From: Pedococcus bigeumensis | GTDB taxonomy: Bacteria > Actinomycetota > Actinomycetes > Actinomycetales > Dermatophilaceae | Length of the DNA stretch: 64,000 bases | Assembly: GCF_006438965.1 (NCBI RefSeq) | Contig: NZ_RCZM01000004.1 | Span: 372,001 to 436,000, forward strand | Direction: 5' to 3' | Notes under the pieces: generated by a model | What the model was told of the DNA's origin: nothing | The model's input: only the letters and a program-made list of their open reading frames with translations | Databases searched by the model: none | Position numbers and translations under genes: made by a program | In this document: positions 27,566-36,862 of the stretch, one piece after another | Layout: each line of letters begins with the position of its first letter | How positions within the stretch are numbered: position 1 is the first letter of the stretch

Positions 27566-29121
27566 TGGCTCACGACAAGGCCGACCACCTGACACCTGAC
27601 GCGGCCCCCGATCTCGACCGCGACCCCGGGCCCGGCATCGACCCTGACGACCTCGCGACGGCGTTGCGGGTGCTCGAGCAGCTCGCCGAGATCGACGGCG
27701 AACACCCCGACATCCAGACCGTCAAGCGGGCCACCGGGCGGATGTACAAACGGGTGCGCAAGGCCCGTCGTCGCGAGGCGAAGCAGCCCGAGATCGACCA
27801 CGACGACGCGATCATCGCCAAGACCGCCACCGGCTCCCCGATGCGGATCGACGACGAGACCAAGGGCATCCCGCTCGTCTCGACCACCCGGGGTGCCCAC
27901 GCCGGCGAGCTCATCAACCCGCGCAACTGCTACATCTGCAAGGCGGAGTACACCCTTGTCGACGCGTTCTACCACTGGCTCTGTCCCGACTGCGCCGCCC
28001 TCAGCCACACCAAGCGCGAGCAGCGCACCGACCTGACGGGCAAGCGCGCCCTGCTCACCGGCGGCCGAGCCAAGATCGGGATGTACATCGCCCTCCTGCT
28101 CCTGCGCGACGGCGCGCACCTCACGATCACCACGCGGTTCCCGCACGATGCGGCGAGACGCTTTGCGGCACAAGAGGATTCGGCGAACTGGATCCACCGG
28201 CTCAAGGTCGTCGGCATCGACCTGCGTGACCCCACCCAAGTCGTCGCGCTCGCCGACGAGGTCGCCGCAGCAGGTCCGCTCGACATCCTCATCAACAACG
28301 CCGCCCAGACGGTGCGCCGCTCACCCGGCTCCTACTCCCACCTCGTCGACGGCGAGTCGGTGCCGCTCCCGGCGGGTGTCGCGCTCCCCGAGCTGGTGAC
28401 CTTCGACCGGATCAGCGAGGCGCACCCGGCCAACCTGCTGGGCACCCTGCGCGAGCAGAAGGTCGCCCACCACGAGGGTGAGAGCGAGCGGGAGGCGGCG
28501 CAGGCCCTGGCCCAGCGCTCGGCAGCGTCGATGACCTCGATGGCCCTGTCAGCCGGTCACGCGAGCCTCGAGGCGCACCTCGCCGGGACTGCCGTCGACG
28601 CGGGTGGTCTGCTGCCCGACACCCAGGTCAACAACTCGTGGACGCAGAAGGTCGAAGAGGTCGACCCGCTCGAGCTGCTCGAGGTGCAGCTGTGCAACGC
28701 GACCGCCCCATTCATCCTCGTCTCGCGGCTGCGGCCGTCGATGCGGGCCGCGGTGGCTGCCGGTGCCCGCCGCGCCTACGTAGTCAACGTGTCCGCGATG
28801 GAGGGCCAGTTCTCCCGCCGCTACAAGGGGGCGGGCCACCCGCACACCAACATGGCCAAGGCCGCCCTCAACATGCTGACCCGCACCAGCGCAGGCGAGA
28901 TGTTCGAGACCGACCGGATCCTGATGACCGCCGTCGACACCGGCTGGATCACCGACGAGCGCCCGCACCACGAGAAGCTGCGCATCGCGGCCGAGGGCTG
29001 GCACGCCCCCCTCGACCTCGTCGACGGCGCCGCCCGTGTCTACGACCCGATCGTCCGCGGCGAGGCCGGCGAGGACGTCTACGGCTGCTTCGTCAAGGAC
29101 TTCGAACCCAGCCCCTGGTGA
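27565..29121 (+). CDS. SDR-family oxidoreductase with N-terminal zinc ribbon and no catalytic YxxxK tyrosine
   Basis: 518 residues. Residues 1-120 are a charged extension. Cys122, 125, 140 and 143 (NCYICK and LCPDCA) form a probable zinc ribbon joined directly to a Rossmann domain: RALLTGGRAKIGM (about 161-173), DILINNAAQTVRR (about 240-252), VVNVSAMEG with Ser410. Where classical SDRs have YxxxK, this protein has HPHTNMAK, so Lys432 is kept but the tyrosine position (428) is Thr. A long insert lies at about 255-365. I believe related Zn-ribbon SDRs occur in eukaryotes and bacteria without a settled reaction. ATG overlaps the Rrf2 stop, so the two are co-transcribed. Confidence 0.85.
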   Translation: MAHDKADHLTPDAAPDLDRDPGPGIDPDDLATALRVLEQLAEIDGEHPDIQTVKRATGRMYKRVRKARRREAKQPEIDHDDAIIAKTATGSPMRIDDETKGIPLVSTTRGAHAGELINPRNCYICKAEYTLVDAFYHWLCPDCAALSHTKREQRTDLTGKRALLTGGRAKIGMYIALLLLRDGAHLTITTRFPHDAARRFAAQEDSANWIHRLKVVGIDLRDPTQVVALADEVAAAGPLDILINNAAQTVRRSPGSYSHLVDGESVPLPAGVALPELVTFDRISEAHPANLLGTLREQKVAHHEGESEREAAQALAQRSAASMTSMALSAGHASLEAHLAGTAVDAGGLLPDTQVNNSWTQKVEEVDPLELLEVQLCNATAPFILVSRLRPSMRAAVAAGARRAYVVNVSAMEGQFSRRYKGAGHPHTNMAKAALNMLTRTSAGEMFETDRILMTAVDTGWITDERPHHEKLRIAAEGWHAPLDLVDGAARVYDPIVRGEAGEDVYGCFVKDFEPSPW

Positions 29122-29147
29122 GCCCGGACCGATCGGAGGTATGCCGC

Positions 29148-30128
29148 GTGGACGAGCTGGGGGAGTGGGTCCGCCGCACCTACGGGCTGGGTGATGGGCT
29201 GGTCGCGCTGGCGCCGGTGGGACGCGGTGCCGAGGGCAGGGTCTGGCGCCTCGACGTGGGGCCGGACAGCTTCGCGGTCAAGCAGCCGTTCGCGGTGGTC
29301 GACGAGGAGGACCTCCGACGCGAGGTCGGCTACCTCGACCACTTCGCGCGGGCCGGGCTCGAGGTGCCTGTCCACCTCGGGGACGCAGCCGGGCGGTATG
29401 CCGTGCCCGTGCCGGCCGCCCTCGGTGGCGGCCAGCTCCGGGTGAGCCGGTGGGTCGACGGCCGTCCAGTCGCGGCACCGGCCACGGATCTGGCGGGTCC
29501 ATTGGGGACCCTGCTGGGGAGACTGCACGCGGCCGCACCGACGATCGGCTCCACGCCTAGTCGGTGGTACCTCACGACCCCGTCGCCGTCGGTGTGGCGG
29601 GACCTGGTCGAGCGCAGTCGCGACCACCCCTGGGTCGCCGCGCTCGCCGGGAGGTTGGCCGACCTGGAGCACTATGCAGAGCTCGTGGCCGCCGCAGGAC
29701 CGCCTGCTCCCCACCTCGTGGTCGGGCACCGGGACCTGAACCCCGACAACGTCCTGCTGGGTGCCGACGGGTCCCTGCGGGTCATCGACTGGGAGGAAGC
29801 CGGACCGACCGACCGCGGACGGGAGCTGGCGACGGTGCTGGTCCAGTGGCACGTCGAGGGACCCGTCGTCGACGAGGACGCGGTGCACCAGACCGTCGCG
29901 GCCTACCGCGCGGCAGGAGGAACGGGGCGACTGGACGGGCTCGACGCCTTCGTGATGGTCCTGTGCACCGAGCCGAACTTCCTCGCCAGGCAGGTGCAGG
30001 CGGCGCTCGACCCGGCGACCACTGGCGAACACCGGGAGCACGCGCTCGCCGAGATCCAGGAGCTGCTGGGCCACCTGCCGACGCCCTCTGCGCTCGACCG
30101 TGTCCTGGCGGCCGCCGCGCGCGCGTGA
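29148..30128 (+). CDS. Aminoglycoside phosphotransferase (APH)-fold kinase
   Basis: 326 residues: nucleotide loop VGRGAEGRVWRLDVG, ATP lysine in FAVKQPF, catalytic loop VVGHRDLNPDNVLL and metal site VIDWEEAGPTDRGRELA. These are complete for the APH/fructosamine-kinase fold, so it is probably an active small-molecule kinase of unknown substrate. GTG at 29148 has GGAGG (29135-29139) eight bases upstream. A copy of the dispersed word GGTATGCCGC lies between ribosome site and start. A longer open frame upstream overlaps the SDR gene and is not coding. Confidence 0.85.
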   Translation: MDELGEWVRRTYGLGDGLVALAPVGRGAEGRVWRLDVGPDSFAVKQPFAVVDEEDLRREVGYLDHFARAGLEVPVHLGDAAGRYAVPVPAALGGGQLRVSRWVDGRPVAAPATDLAGPLGTLLGRLHAAAPTIGSTPSRWYLTTPSPSVWRDLVERSRDHPWVAALAGRLADLEHYAELVAAAGPPAPHLVVGHRDLNPDNVLLGADGSLRVIDWEEAGPTDRGRELATVLVQWHVEGPVVDEDAVHQTVAAYRAAGGTGRLDGLDAFVMVLCTEPNFLARQVQAALDPATTGEHREHALAEIQELLGHLPTPSALDRVLAAAARA

Positions 30129-30205
30129 GCACGCGGCATACCCTGCGCCTTGGTCGTGCCGTGCGGGAGGCCACCCCATCGTGGTCGGGAGCACCCAACG
30201 GGGTC

Positions 30206-30216
30206 TGGCACAATGG
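30206..30216 (+). promoter_or_regulatory. Possible -10 region of the rpsP operon
   Basis: TGGCACAATGG carries a CACAAT -10-like hexamer. The near-identical TGGCAGAATGG occurs at 37206-37216 before rplS. No convincing -35 is seen at either. The 228-base gap here otherwise holds one CGGCATAC word (30134) and a leader of about 140 bases before rpsP. Confidence 0.35.
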
Positions 30217-30356
30217 TCGGCTGTACCCGTCCAGGCGCGGGCCCGGTCCCAGACCGGAGCCTCCTGGCTGGAACGCCTACACCGAGCCCCGGTACCCCTC
30301 GCGAATCCTGCGGGGTCTCGCCGTGCTCACCAACAGAAACAGGAGACACCACCACC

Positions 30357-30950
30357 GTGGCCGTCAAGATTCGTCTGAAGCGCATGGGCAAGATCCATGC
30401 TCCGTTCTACCGCGTCGTCGTCATGGACTCGCGCGCCAAGCGCGATGGCCGGGCCATCGAGGAGATCGGCAAGTACCACCCCACCGAGGAGCCCTCGGTC
30501 ATCGACATCGCCTCCGACCGCGCGCAGTACTGGCTGGGCCAGGGCGCGCAGCCGACCGAGGCCGTCGCCGCACTGCTCAAGATCACCGGTGACTGGCAGA
30601 AGTACAAGGGCGAGCCCGGCACCGAGGGCACGCTGCGCGTCAAGGAAGCCAAGCCGTCCAAGAAGGAGCTGTACGACGCGGCCATCGCCGCGGCGGGCAA
30701 GTCCGAGGCCGGCGCCGACGGGGCCACCACCCCGAAGAAGAAGGCCGCCAAGAAGGCTGACGAGGCTCCGGCCGAGACCGCCAAAGTCGAGGCCAAGGTC
30801 GAGGAGCCCAAGGCCGACGAGGCGAAGGCTGACGAGGCCAAGGTCGAGGAGCCCAAGGCCGACGAGGCCCCCGTGGCTGCCGACACCGACTCCGGTGGCG
30901 CAGCAGCAGAGGGCGTCGATGCGGATGCCGACCGCTCGGCCGAGGCCTGA
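30357..30950 (+). CDS. rpsP: 30S ribosomal protein S16 with long C-terminal extension
   Basis: The first 85 or so residues are canonical S16 ([51 protein letters not shown]). The protein then runs to 197 residues through a Lys/Glu/Ala tail with repeats ([26 protein letters not shown]). S16 is normally 80-120 residues in most bacteria; longer actinobacterial forms exist. GTG start at 30357 with AGGAGA upstream. It heads the rpsP-khpA unit, with khpA 2 bases after its stop. Confidence 0.96.
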   Translation: MAVKIRLKRMGKIHAPFYRVVVMDSRAKRDGRAIEEIGKYHPTEEPSVIDIASDRAQYWLGQGAQPTEAVAALLKITGDWQKYKGEPGTEGTLRVKEAKPSKKELYDAAIAAAGKSEAGADGATTPKKKAAKKADEAPAETAKVEAKVEEPKADEAKADEAKVEEPKADEAPVAADTDSGGAAAEGVDADADRSAEA

Positions 30951-30952
30951 GC

Positions 30953-31195
30953 ATGCTGGAAGAGGCGCTCGAGCACCTCGTCAAGGGCATCGTCGACCAC
31001 AAGGACGAGGTGGCCGTGCGACGCAAGGAGCTCCGCCGTGGTGAAGTGCTCGAGGTCCGGGTCCACCCCGAAGACCTCGGTCGCGTGATCGGTCGCTCCG
31101 GTCGCACCGCGAGCGCCCTGCGCACCGTCATGGGTGCGCTGGCCGGCGGTCAGAACGTCCGCGTCGACATCGTCGACACCGACCGCGTGCGCTGA
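30953..31195 (+). CDS. khpA: KH-domain RNA-binding protein KhpA
   Basis: 80-residue single KH-domain protein with the GxxG loop in RVIGRSGRTASALRTVMGAL. KhpA acts with KhpB/Jag as a small RNA-binding protein, linked to cell-wall growth in other bacteria. The position directly after rpsP (2-base gap) and before rimM-trmD is the classic arrangement. Confidence 0.95.
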   Translation: MLEEALEHLVKGIVDHKDEVAVRRKELRRGEVLEVRVHPEDLGRVIGRSGRTASALRTVMGALAGGQNVRVDIVDTDRVR

Positions 31196-31221
31196 CGGTT
31201 CCCGACCGAGCAGACCGCGTC

Positions 31222-31256
31222 ACGAAGGGCCACCGGGTCTCCCGGTGGCCCTTCGT
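31222..31256 (+). terminator. Terminator of rpsP-khpA
   Basis: A perfect 16-bp stem, ACGAAGGGCCACCGGG (31222-31237) against 31241-31256, with a TCT loop and a partial T content after it (CGTCGCG). The following 75 bases are degenerate copies of GGTCCGCGTCCGG-like sequence without coding potential. The terminator separates khpA from the hydrolase gene, so rimM-trmD need a separate promoter. Confidence 0.85.
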
Positions 31257-31385
31257 CGCGTCCGGTCCGCGTCCGGCTGCGTCTGGGCTACGCCCGTCCG
31301 GGTCGGTCCGCGTCCGGGCTAGGCCGGTCCGCGCGGTCGGGTCCTTCGGCTGCGCGCGTGGGTGCGCGGGGAGTACGTTCCGCGC

Positions 31386-32237
31386 ATGGATCGGACTCCC
31401 TTCACCGTGCCGACGCCCTCGGGACACCTCGGTGGCTGGCGCGCGGGAGCCGGCGCTCCCGTCCTGCTGCTGCACGGCGGCCCCGGGCTGTCCTACGGCC
31501 ACCTCGACCCCCTCGCCGAGGAGCTCGCAGCGGGCTATGAGGTGGCGTTCTTCCAGCAGCGGGGTCTGGAGCCCTCGACCACTGAGGGACCCTTCACCGT
31601 CGCCCAGGCGGTGGCCGACATCGCCTCGGTCCTCGACGGTCTCGGCTGGGAGCGGGCCTGGCTGGTGGGCCACAGCTGGGGCGGCCACCTGGCGTTCCAC
31701 GCGGCTTCGTCGCTACCCGAGAGACTGCTCGGTGTCCTGAGCATCGATCCGCTCGGCGCGGTCGGCGACGGCGGGGCCGAGGCGTTCGGCGCGGAGATGA
31801 TCCGGCGGGTACCGGAACACCTGCAGGCCCGCGCGCAGGAGCTGGACGACAAGGACACCGACGGCACCGCCAGCGACGCCGACGAGCAGGAGATGCTCGA
31901 CATCGTCTGGCCGTCCTACTTCGCCACACCCGCGGCTGCGACGCCCCGACCGCCGCTCGCCGTCTCGTCGGCGGCACACCTCGGTCTCTGGGAGGACCTC
32001 GTCGTGCAGCTGCCTCGGTTGGAGAAGGCGCTTGCATCGATCACCGTCCCTGTCGGGGTACTGGCCGGTGCGGAGAGCCCGATGCCGCCCACCGAGGCAG
32101 CGCAGACCACGGCCGACCGGATTCCCGACGCCTGGGCGCACCTGGAACCGGGTGTTGGGCACTTCGTCTGGCTGGAGCGGCCGGGGTGTGCGCTCGCCGC
32201 CCTCGACCGCCTGGCGCAAGGGACTCCCGAGACCTGA
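31386..32237 (+). CDS. Alpha/beta-fold hydrolase, prolyl aminopeptidase-like
   Basis: 283 residues with HGGPG oxyanion motif (LLLHGGPGLSYGH), nucleophile elbow VGHSWGGHLAF and terminal histidine in EPGVGHFVWLE, the set typical of proline iminopeptidase-like hydrolases. A charged cap insertion (AQELDDKDTDGTASDADEQEM) lies in the middle. It interrupts the usual khpA-rimM adjacency. ATG at 31386 has TACGTT (31374-31379) 6 bases upstream, so it is probably leaderless. Confidence 0.85.
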   Translation: MDRTPFTVPTPSGHLGGWRAGAGAPVLLLHGGPGLSYGHLDPLAEELAAGYEVAFFQQRGLEPSTTEGPFTVAQAVADIASVLDGLGWERAWLVGHSWGGHLAFHAASSLPERLLGVLSIDPLGAVGDGGAEAFGAEMIRRVPEHLQARAQELDDKDTDGTASDADEQEMLDIVWPSYFATPAAATPRPPLAVSSAAHLGLWEDLVVQLPRLEKALASITVPVGVLAGAESPMPPTEAAQTTADRIPDAWAHLEPGVGHFVWLERPGCALAALDRLAQGTPET

Positions 32238-32250
32238 GAGGATTCATGCC

Positions 32251-32793
32251 ATGCCTGCCGACTCCAGACTGCTCGTCGCCCGCATCGGCAAGCCGCACGG
32301 GCTGAACGGTGAGGTGACCGTGCAGACCCACACCGACGACCCCGAGGCGCGGTACGTCCCGGGCGTGACCTACGAGACCCAGGCCGTTGCCGGGTCAGGG
32401 GTACCGAAGTCGCTGACGCTGCGCTCGGCTCGGCTGCACCAGCAGACCTGGCTGCTCGGCTTCGAGGAGATCCCGGACCGCACCGGCGCCGAGTCGCTGC
32501 GTGGCACCCGGCTGTTCATCGACGCCGAGGAGGCCGCGGCGGAGGACGAGGACGACGCCTGGTACGAGGACGAGCTCGTCGGACTGGCGGCAGTCGACCC
32601 CCAGGGTGCGGCTCTCGGCGAGGTCACCGGCCTGCACACCGGAGCAGTCCAGGACCAGCTCGTGCTGCGCCTGACGAACGGTTCGGAGGCGCTGGTGCCG
32701 TTCGTCGAGGCGATCGTCCCCGAGGTGGACATCGCTGCGGGACGGGTCGTCGTCGACGCCCCTCCCGGGCTCCTCGAGCTCAACGCCGAGTGA
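32251..32793 (+). CDS. rimM: Ribosome maturation factor RimM
   Basis: 180-residue 16S processing factor that binds S19 during 30S assembly. It has the N-terminal motif VARIGKPHGLNGEV, and the PRC-barrel half with WYEDELVGLAAVDPQGAALGEVTGLHTGAVQDQLVL and VPFVEAIVPEVDIAAGRVVVD. The ATG has GAGAGGA (32236-32242) upstream, which overlaps the stop region of the hydrolase gene. trmD starts 15 bases downstream. Confidence 0.96.
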   Translation: MPADSRLLVARIGKPHGLNGEVTVQTHTDDPEARYVPGVTYETQAVAGSGVPKSLTLRSARLHQQTWLLGFEEIPDRTGAESLRGTRLFIDAEEAAAEDEDDAWYEDELVGLAAVDPQGAALGEVTGLHTGAVQDQLVLRLTNGSEALVPFVEAIVPEVDIAAGRVVVDAPPGLLELNAE

Positions 32794-32808
32794 CGGCTGC
32801 GTGACCCG

Positions 32809-34011
32809 GTGATCCTCGACGTCGTCTCCATCTTCCCCGAATACCTTGCGCCGCTTGACCTTTCGCTGATCGGCAAGGCGCGACGTGACGGGTTGCTCGA
32901 CCTTCGCGTGCACGACCTGCGCGACTTCGCCCACGACCGGCACCGCAGCGTCGACGACACGCCCTACGGCGGCGGTGCCGGGATGGTGATGAAGCCGCAG
33001 CCCTGGGCTGAGGCGCTCGACCACGTGGTCGCCTCAACCGCAGACGGCGGACGCCCGCGCGTGGTCATCCCCGGTCCTGGAGGTATGCCGTTCAGCCAGG
33101 CTCTGGCGCGCGAGCTCGCCGCCGAGCCGTGGCTGACGTTTGCCTGCGGCCGCTACGAGGGCATCGACGAGCGCGTCTATGAGTACGCCGCCGACGACCT
33201 CGGCCTCGAGGTGTCGGTGATCTCGCTCGGTGACTACGTCCTCAACGGGGGAGAGGTCGCGGTGCTGGCGATGGTCGAGGCCGTCGCGCGCCTGCTGCCC
33301 GGCGTGATCGGCAACGCCGAGTCGCTCGTCGAGGAGTCGCACGAGGACGGCCTGCTCGAGTACCCGGTCTACACCAAGCCCGCGTCGTGGGAGTCCGCTC
33401 CCGGGGTCGCGCGCGAGGTGCCATCGGTCCTGCTGTCCGGCGACCACGGCGCCATCGCCGCCTGGCGGCACCAGCAGCGGCTCGAGCGGACGGCCGCTCG
33501 CCGCCCAGACCTGCTGCACCCCTCCCAAGCGGTCGGCGGCGCAGGGCTCGAGGGCCTCGACGCCTCCGTCGCGACCTCGGCCGACGCCCCCGAGCTCATG
33601 GTGCTCACCCGGGCCTGCTGGGTCGCCGAGATCGCGCGCTACGGCATGTTCGGCGCCGGGGAGGAGACGCTCGACGAGGTCGTCGCAGGCGTGGCCGAGT
33701 GGCAGACCTGGACGTGGCGCTCCGCCGGACGGCTGGTCGCGTCGGTCCGCGGACGTGCCCACCCCGACGACGCCACGACCTGGCAGATCGGGCGGCTGAT
33801 GGTCGCGCCCGACCTGCAGGGCCGCGGTCTGGGGCGGGCGCTGCTCGCCTTCGCGGAGGCGCAGGCGCCGTCGGGCACGGCGGCATACTGGCTCAACACC
33901 GGGAGCCGCAGCGACCGCAACCTGCGGATCTACCGCAAGGCGGGCTATCGCGTGCAGCCGGGCGAGGGGGCCTTCCCCGGCACCGTGGACCTGGTCAAAC
34001 GGCGTCGCTGA
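32809..34011 (+). CDS. trmD: tRNA (guanine-N1)-methyltransferase TrmD fused to a GNAT acetyltransferase
   Basis: 400 residues, against about 230-270 for TrmD alone. Residues 1 to about 245 are TrmD, which makes m1G37 in t[39 protein letters not shown] and [14 protein letters not shown] (trefoil-knot SAM site), ending [16 protein letters not shown]. Residues from about 260 form a GNAT domain with the acetyl-CoA loop [24 protein letters not shown] and [18 protein letters not shown]. One continuous frame with no internal start of note. The GTG start is at 32809. The 3' end overlaps the convergent ceramidase-like gene by 17 bp. Confidence 0.95.
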   Translation: MILDVVSIFPEYLAPLDLSLIGKARRDGLLDLRVHDLRDFAHDRHRSVDDTPYGGGAGMVMKPQPWAEALDHVVASTADGGRPRVVIPGPGGMPFSQALARELAAEPWLTFACGRYEGIDERVYEYAADDLGLEVSVISLGDYVLNGGEVAVLAMVEAVARLLPGVIGNAESLVEESHEDGLLEYPVYTKPASWESAPGVAREVPSVLLSGDHGAIAAWRHQQRLERTAARRPDLLHPSQAVGGAGLEGLDASVATSADAPELMVLTRACWVAEIARYGMFGAGEETLDEVVAGVAEWQTWTWRSAGRLVASVRGRAHPDDATTWQIGRLMVAPDLQGRGLGRALLAFAEAQAPSGTAAYWLNTGSRSDRNLRIYRKAGYRVQPGEGAFPGTVDLVKRRR

Positions 34012-34825
34012 CTGGATCGTCGACCCGTTCGCTGACACCTTCGTCGACGCGCTCGCTGGCGTAGAGCCGGTACAGCGCGTAGGCCGCCACGGCACAGAGC
34101 AGGTGCCACGCGGCGTGGCCCTGGATCAGCGAGTGCGGGTGGCAGAACGACGTCCCGTCCTTGGCGAGGTTCCAGATCGCGAACGCCAGCGCCAGCGCTC
34201 CGGCCGACGCGAAACCCCACCGAGCCTCGCGCCGCGCTTCACCCCGCCGCCACAGGACCGCCTCACCCGCGAGCGCCACGAGTAGGAACAGCCCGAAGGC
34301 GAGGTTGGCGGCGATGTCGACCACCGGCACGTGCCCCGGGATCCGTTCGACCAGCTCGCACACGACGACGATTGCCACGAAGGTGGCCGCGAAGAAGGCG
34401 TCTCCCCGCCGTAGGCAGCGGGTCAGGGCGTAGGAGGCGGCGAAGCCGGCCACGAGGTACATGCTGAGCAGGTCGAGGTGTCCACCGAGGGCGCTCTGGG
34501 TCGCGTGCATCGCGGCGCTTGCGGGGCCGAGCAGGACGACGACCACGCCGTAGGCCGCGGCCAGACGCGGGTTCGACGCGATCGTGGTGCGCACCGCACC
34601 CGCCCGCCACGCGATGGCCAGGCCGGCGATGACGAAGCCGGCGTTGCTGAACGTGTTCGCGGGCTGCAGCACGACCGCGTCCCGGGCGGCCTCGCAGAAC
34701 CGGTCACCCCGACCGACGTCCGGACCCAGCCAGCCGTTGACCGTGGCCAGCCAGAGCAGGGCTACCGACCCGACCGCGACAGCGCCGGCGAGCGCGATCG
34801 GTCGCAGGTCTCGCCGCGGTCCCAC
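33995..34825 (-). CDS. Ceramidase-family (CREST superfamily) membrane hydrolase
   Basis: 276 residues, about seven membrane helices. Family residues: [19 protein letters not shown] near the first helices, [21 protein letters not shown] and [20 protein letters not shown]. The histidines and Ser/Asp match the proposed zinc site of alkaline ceramidases and related hydrolases. The C-terminal tail repeats [20 protein letters not shown]-like sequence. It lies 4 bases downstream of the FetB-like permease gene, so they are co-transcribed. The substrate is uncertain, as many bacterial members act on unknown lipids. Confidence 0.8.
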   Translation of the reverse strand: MGPRRDLRPIALAGAVAVGSVALLWLATVNGWLGPDVGRGDRFCEAARDAVVLQPANTFSNAGFVIAGLAIAWRAGAVRTTIASNPRLAAAYGVVVVLLGPASAAMHATQSALGGHLDLLSMYLVAGFAASYALTRCLRRGDAFFAATFVAIVVVCELVERIPGHVPVVDIAANLAFGLFLLVALAGEAVLWRRGEARREARWGFASAGALALAFAIWNLAKDGTSFCHPHSLIQGHAAWHLLCAVAAYALYRLYASERVDEGVSERVDDPVSDAV

Positions 34826-34829
34826 AGCC

Positions 34830-35588
34830 TCAGTCCCTCAACGAGGTGAGCAGGTCCCGGGGCGCCAGTCGACGGGCGGCGACGAGGTGTTCGGCGACGC
34901 CGACGGTCACGGTCTGGGCGGCCATGATCCCGAACAGCACCAGCACCTGAGCCGTCGCCGCCTGCACGGGCGTCCCGCCGCCCAGCATCACGCCGATGAA
35001 GGCGCCCGGCAGGGTCACCACCCCGGTCGTCTTGACCTGGTCGAGCCCTGGCAGCAGGGCTTCGGGCGCCCGACGGTGCACGATCTCGCGGATCGCCTGG
35101 TGGGGGAGCAGCCCCAGGGACAGGCACGCCTCGTACTGCGAGTGCTCCTCGCGCAGCGCCGCGAACGACCGCCGCCCGACGAGCGTGTGCGCCGTCATCG
35201 CGTTGCCGACGATGATGCCGGCGATCGGGATGAGCGCGATGCCCTTGGCCGGGATGGTGCCGGTGACCAGGACGACCGCGACGACTGGAAGCACGCCGGC
35301 GGCCATGGCCAGCGCCGCCCAACGCCACGCGTTCGGCGCCTCGACGCGGCGACTGGTGGTGAGGACGCCCATCGCGAACATCGCGCAGACCAGCACGATG
35401 CTCAGGAGGAGGTGGTCGATGACCGCCGCGATGAGCAGGGCGGCGACACCGAGCTGGGCGATGGCGCGCAGGGCCGCGACGAGCGCGGGTCGCTCGAGGC
35501 CGTAGCCGCTGACCCGGTGGGCGCCCAGCGCGATCGCGAGCAGGACCACCAGGGCGACGGCGACGGGCCAACCGGGGTCGATGCTCAC
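34830..35588 (-). CDS. FetB-like (UPF0014) ABC-type transporter permease
   Basis: 252 residues with about seven hydrophobic segments. Family signatures: IPAKGIALIPIAGIIVGNAMTAHTLVGRRSF and the cytoplasmic LSLGLLPHQAIREIVHRRAPEALLPGLDQVKTTGVVTLPGAFIGVMLGG. E. coli FetB works with ATPase FetA in iron homeostasis; no ATPase gene is adjacent here. Start choice: GTG at 35588 because the minus-strand -10-like TAGCGT (35596-35601) lies 7 bases upstream (leaderless); GTG at 35597 would lie inside that box. Confidence 0.85.
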   Translation of the reverse strand: MSIDPGWPVAVALVVLLAIALGAHRVSGYGLERPALVAALRAIAQLGVAALLIAAVIDHLLLSIVLVCAMFAMGVLTTSRRVEAPNAWRWAALAMAAGVLPVVAVVLVTGTIPAKGIALIPIAGIIVGNAMTAHTLVGRRSFAALREEHSQYEACLSLGLLPHQAIREIVHRRAPEALLPGLDQVKTTGVVTLPGAFIGVMLGGGTPVQAATAQVLVLFGIMAAQTVTVGVAEHLVAARRLAPRDLLTSLRD

Positions 35589-35669
35589 GCCCGTCACGCT
35601 AGTGCCTGCCCTCGGGCCCGGCGCCAGAGCCTTTGCCCGCGCCTCTTCTGCGCCTCCCGGAAAAGAGGC

Positions 35670-35732
35670 TTGACCGATCGGCACTCCTTCTGTATCGTTT
35701 TACTCGAACGATTTAGTAGATCGATGCAGAAG
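35670..35732 (+). promoter_or_regulatory. Promoter and operator of the LacI-family gene
   Basis: TTGACC (35670-35675), a 17-base spacer and TATCGT (35693-35698) make one of the best sigma-70-type promoters in the window. ATCGTT (35694-35699) and AACGAT (35707-35712) form an inverted repeat with TCG near the centre, overlapping the -10. Outside it CTTCTGTATCG (35687-35697) and CGATGCAGAAG (35722-35732) pair with one mismatch. The layout predicts autorepression. Confidence 0.65.
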
Positions 35733-35743
35733 GGAAGCCAGCC

Positions 35744-36814
35744 ATGGGAAACGTCACCTTGAAGTCCGTCGCCGAAGCCGCTGGCGTCTCCATCTCCACC
35801 GTCTCGAACGCGTACAACAAGCCCGACCAGCTGTCCGCCGTTGTGCGCCAGCGTGTGCTCGAGACCGCCAAGGCCCTCGGGTATGCCGGTCCCAACCCGG
35901 CCGCGCGCAGCCTGCGGTCCCAGCGGGCCAGGGCCATCGGCCTGGTCTTCACCGAGCGGCTCAGCTACGCCTTCTCCGACCCCTACTCGGTCGGCATGCT
36001 GGCCGGGCTGGCCGAGGTGGCCGAACAGTTCCAGACCGGGCTGCTGCTCATCCCGCTGATGCCGTTCGACAGCGACCGCCCGGAGGAGGTCGAGGCAAGC
36101 GCCGAGGCCATGCGGGCAGCCGTCATCGACGGGGTGCTGGCCTACTGCCTCGACATCGACCACCCGGCCCGGGAGATCGCCGTCGAGCGAGGGCTGCGGA
36201 TGGTGGCCACGGACGACAAGGACCCACGGATGGACGGCCTCGTGCTCATCGATGAGCGCGCTGCCGCCCGGGAGGTCGGCGAGTACATCCGACGGCTCGG
36301 GCACCGCCGCGTCGGCATCATCGTCGACAGCAAGGTCGACTCTGCGGGGGTCGTCGAGGTGGACGACGTGCAGCACCGCTCGATGTCGTTCTCGTGGGAC
36401 CGCTACGACGGCTTCCGTGAAGGGCTCGGTCCGGACGTCAGCCTGCACACCGTGGCGCCCCCCGGCCACAACTCGGTGGAGGCCGGCCGCGCTGCCGGTG
36501 CCTACCTGCTCGACCGCCAGGACCGCCCGACGGCGATCATCGCCGTCAGCGACGTGCTCGCCCTGGGCGTGCTCGACGCCATGCGGCAGCGCGGACTCAC
36601 GCCGGGCCGCGACCTGTCCCTCGTCGGGTTCGACGACGTGCCCGCTGCTGCCGACCTGGGTCTCACGACGGTGCGCCAGCCCATCGCCGAGCGCGGGCGG
36701 ATCGCCGGCCGCATGCTCCTCGACCCCGAGTACACCGAGCGCCGCATCGTGCTCCCCACCGAGCTCGTCGTGCGGTCCAGCACCGGACCAGCCACGACGT
36801 CACACACGCGCTGA
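35744..36814 (+). CDS. LacI-family transcriptional regulator
   Basis: 356 residues. The N-terminal helix-turn-helix TLKSVAEAAGVSISTVSNAYNKPDQLS and hinge helix PNPAARSLRSQRARAIGL are standard LacI. A periplasmic-binding-like sensor domain follows (VTDGVLAYCLD-type strands, AIIAVSDVLALGVLDAMRQRGL, LVGFDDVPAAADLGLTTVRQP). ATG with AGAAGGGAAG upstream. No sugar-uptake or catabolic genes are nearby, so its regulon is elsewhere or is limited to its own unit with the small downstream gene. Confidence 0.93.
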   Translation: MGNVTLKSVAEAAGVSISTVSNAYNKPDQLSAVVRQRVLETAKALGYAGPNPAARSLRSQRARAIGLVFTERLSYAFSDPYSVGMLAGLAEVAEQFQTGLLLIPLMPFDSDRPEEVEASAEAMRAAVIDGVLAYCLDIDHPAREIAVERGLRMVATDDKDPRMDGLVLIDERAAAREVGEYIRRLGHRRVGIIVDSKVDSAGVVEVDDVQHRSMSFSWDRYDGFREGLGPDVSLHTVAPPGHNSVEAGRAAGAYLLDRQDRPTAIIAVSDVLALGVLDAMRQRGLTPGRDLSLVGFDDVPAAADLGLTTVRQPIAERGRIAGRMLLDPEYTERRIVLPTELVVRSSTGPATTSHTR

Positions 36815-36862
36815 CGAACCCGTCGGCGTCCAGCACCACCCGCACCCTGAAGGGAGAAGGAC

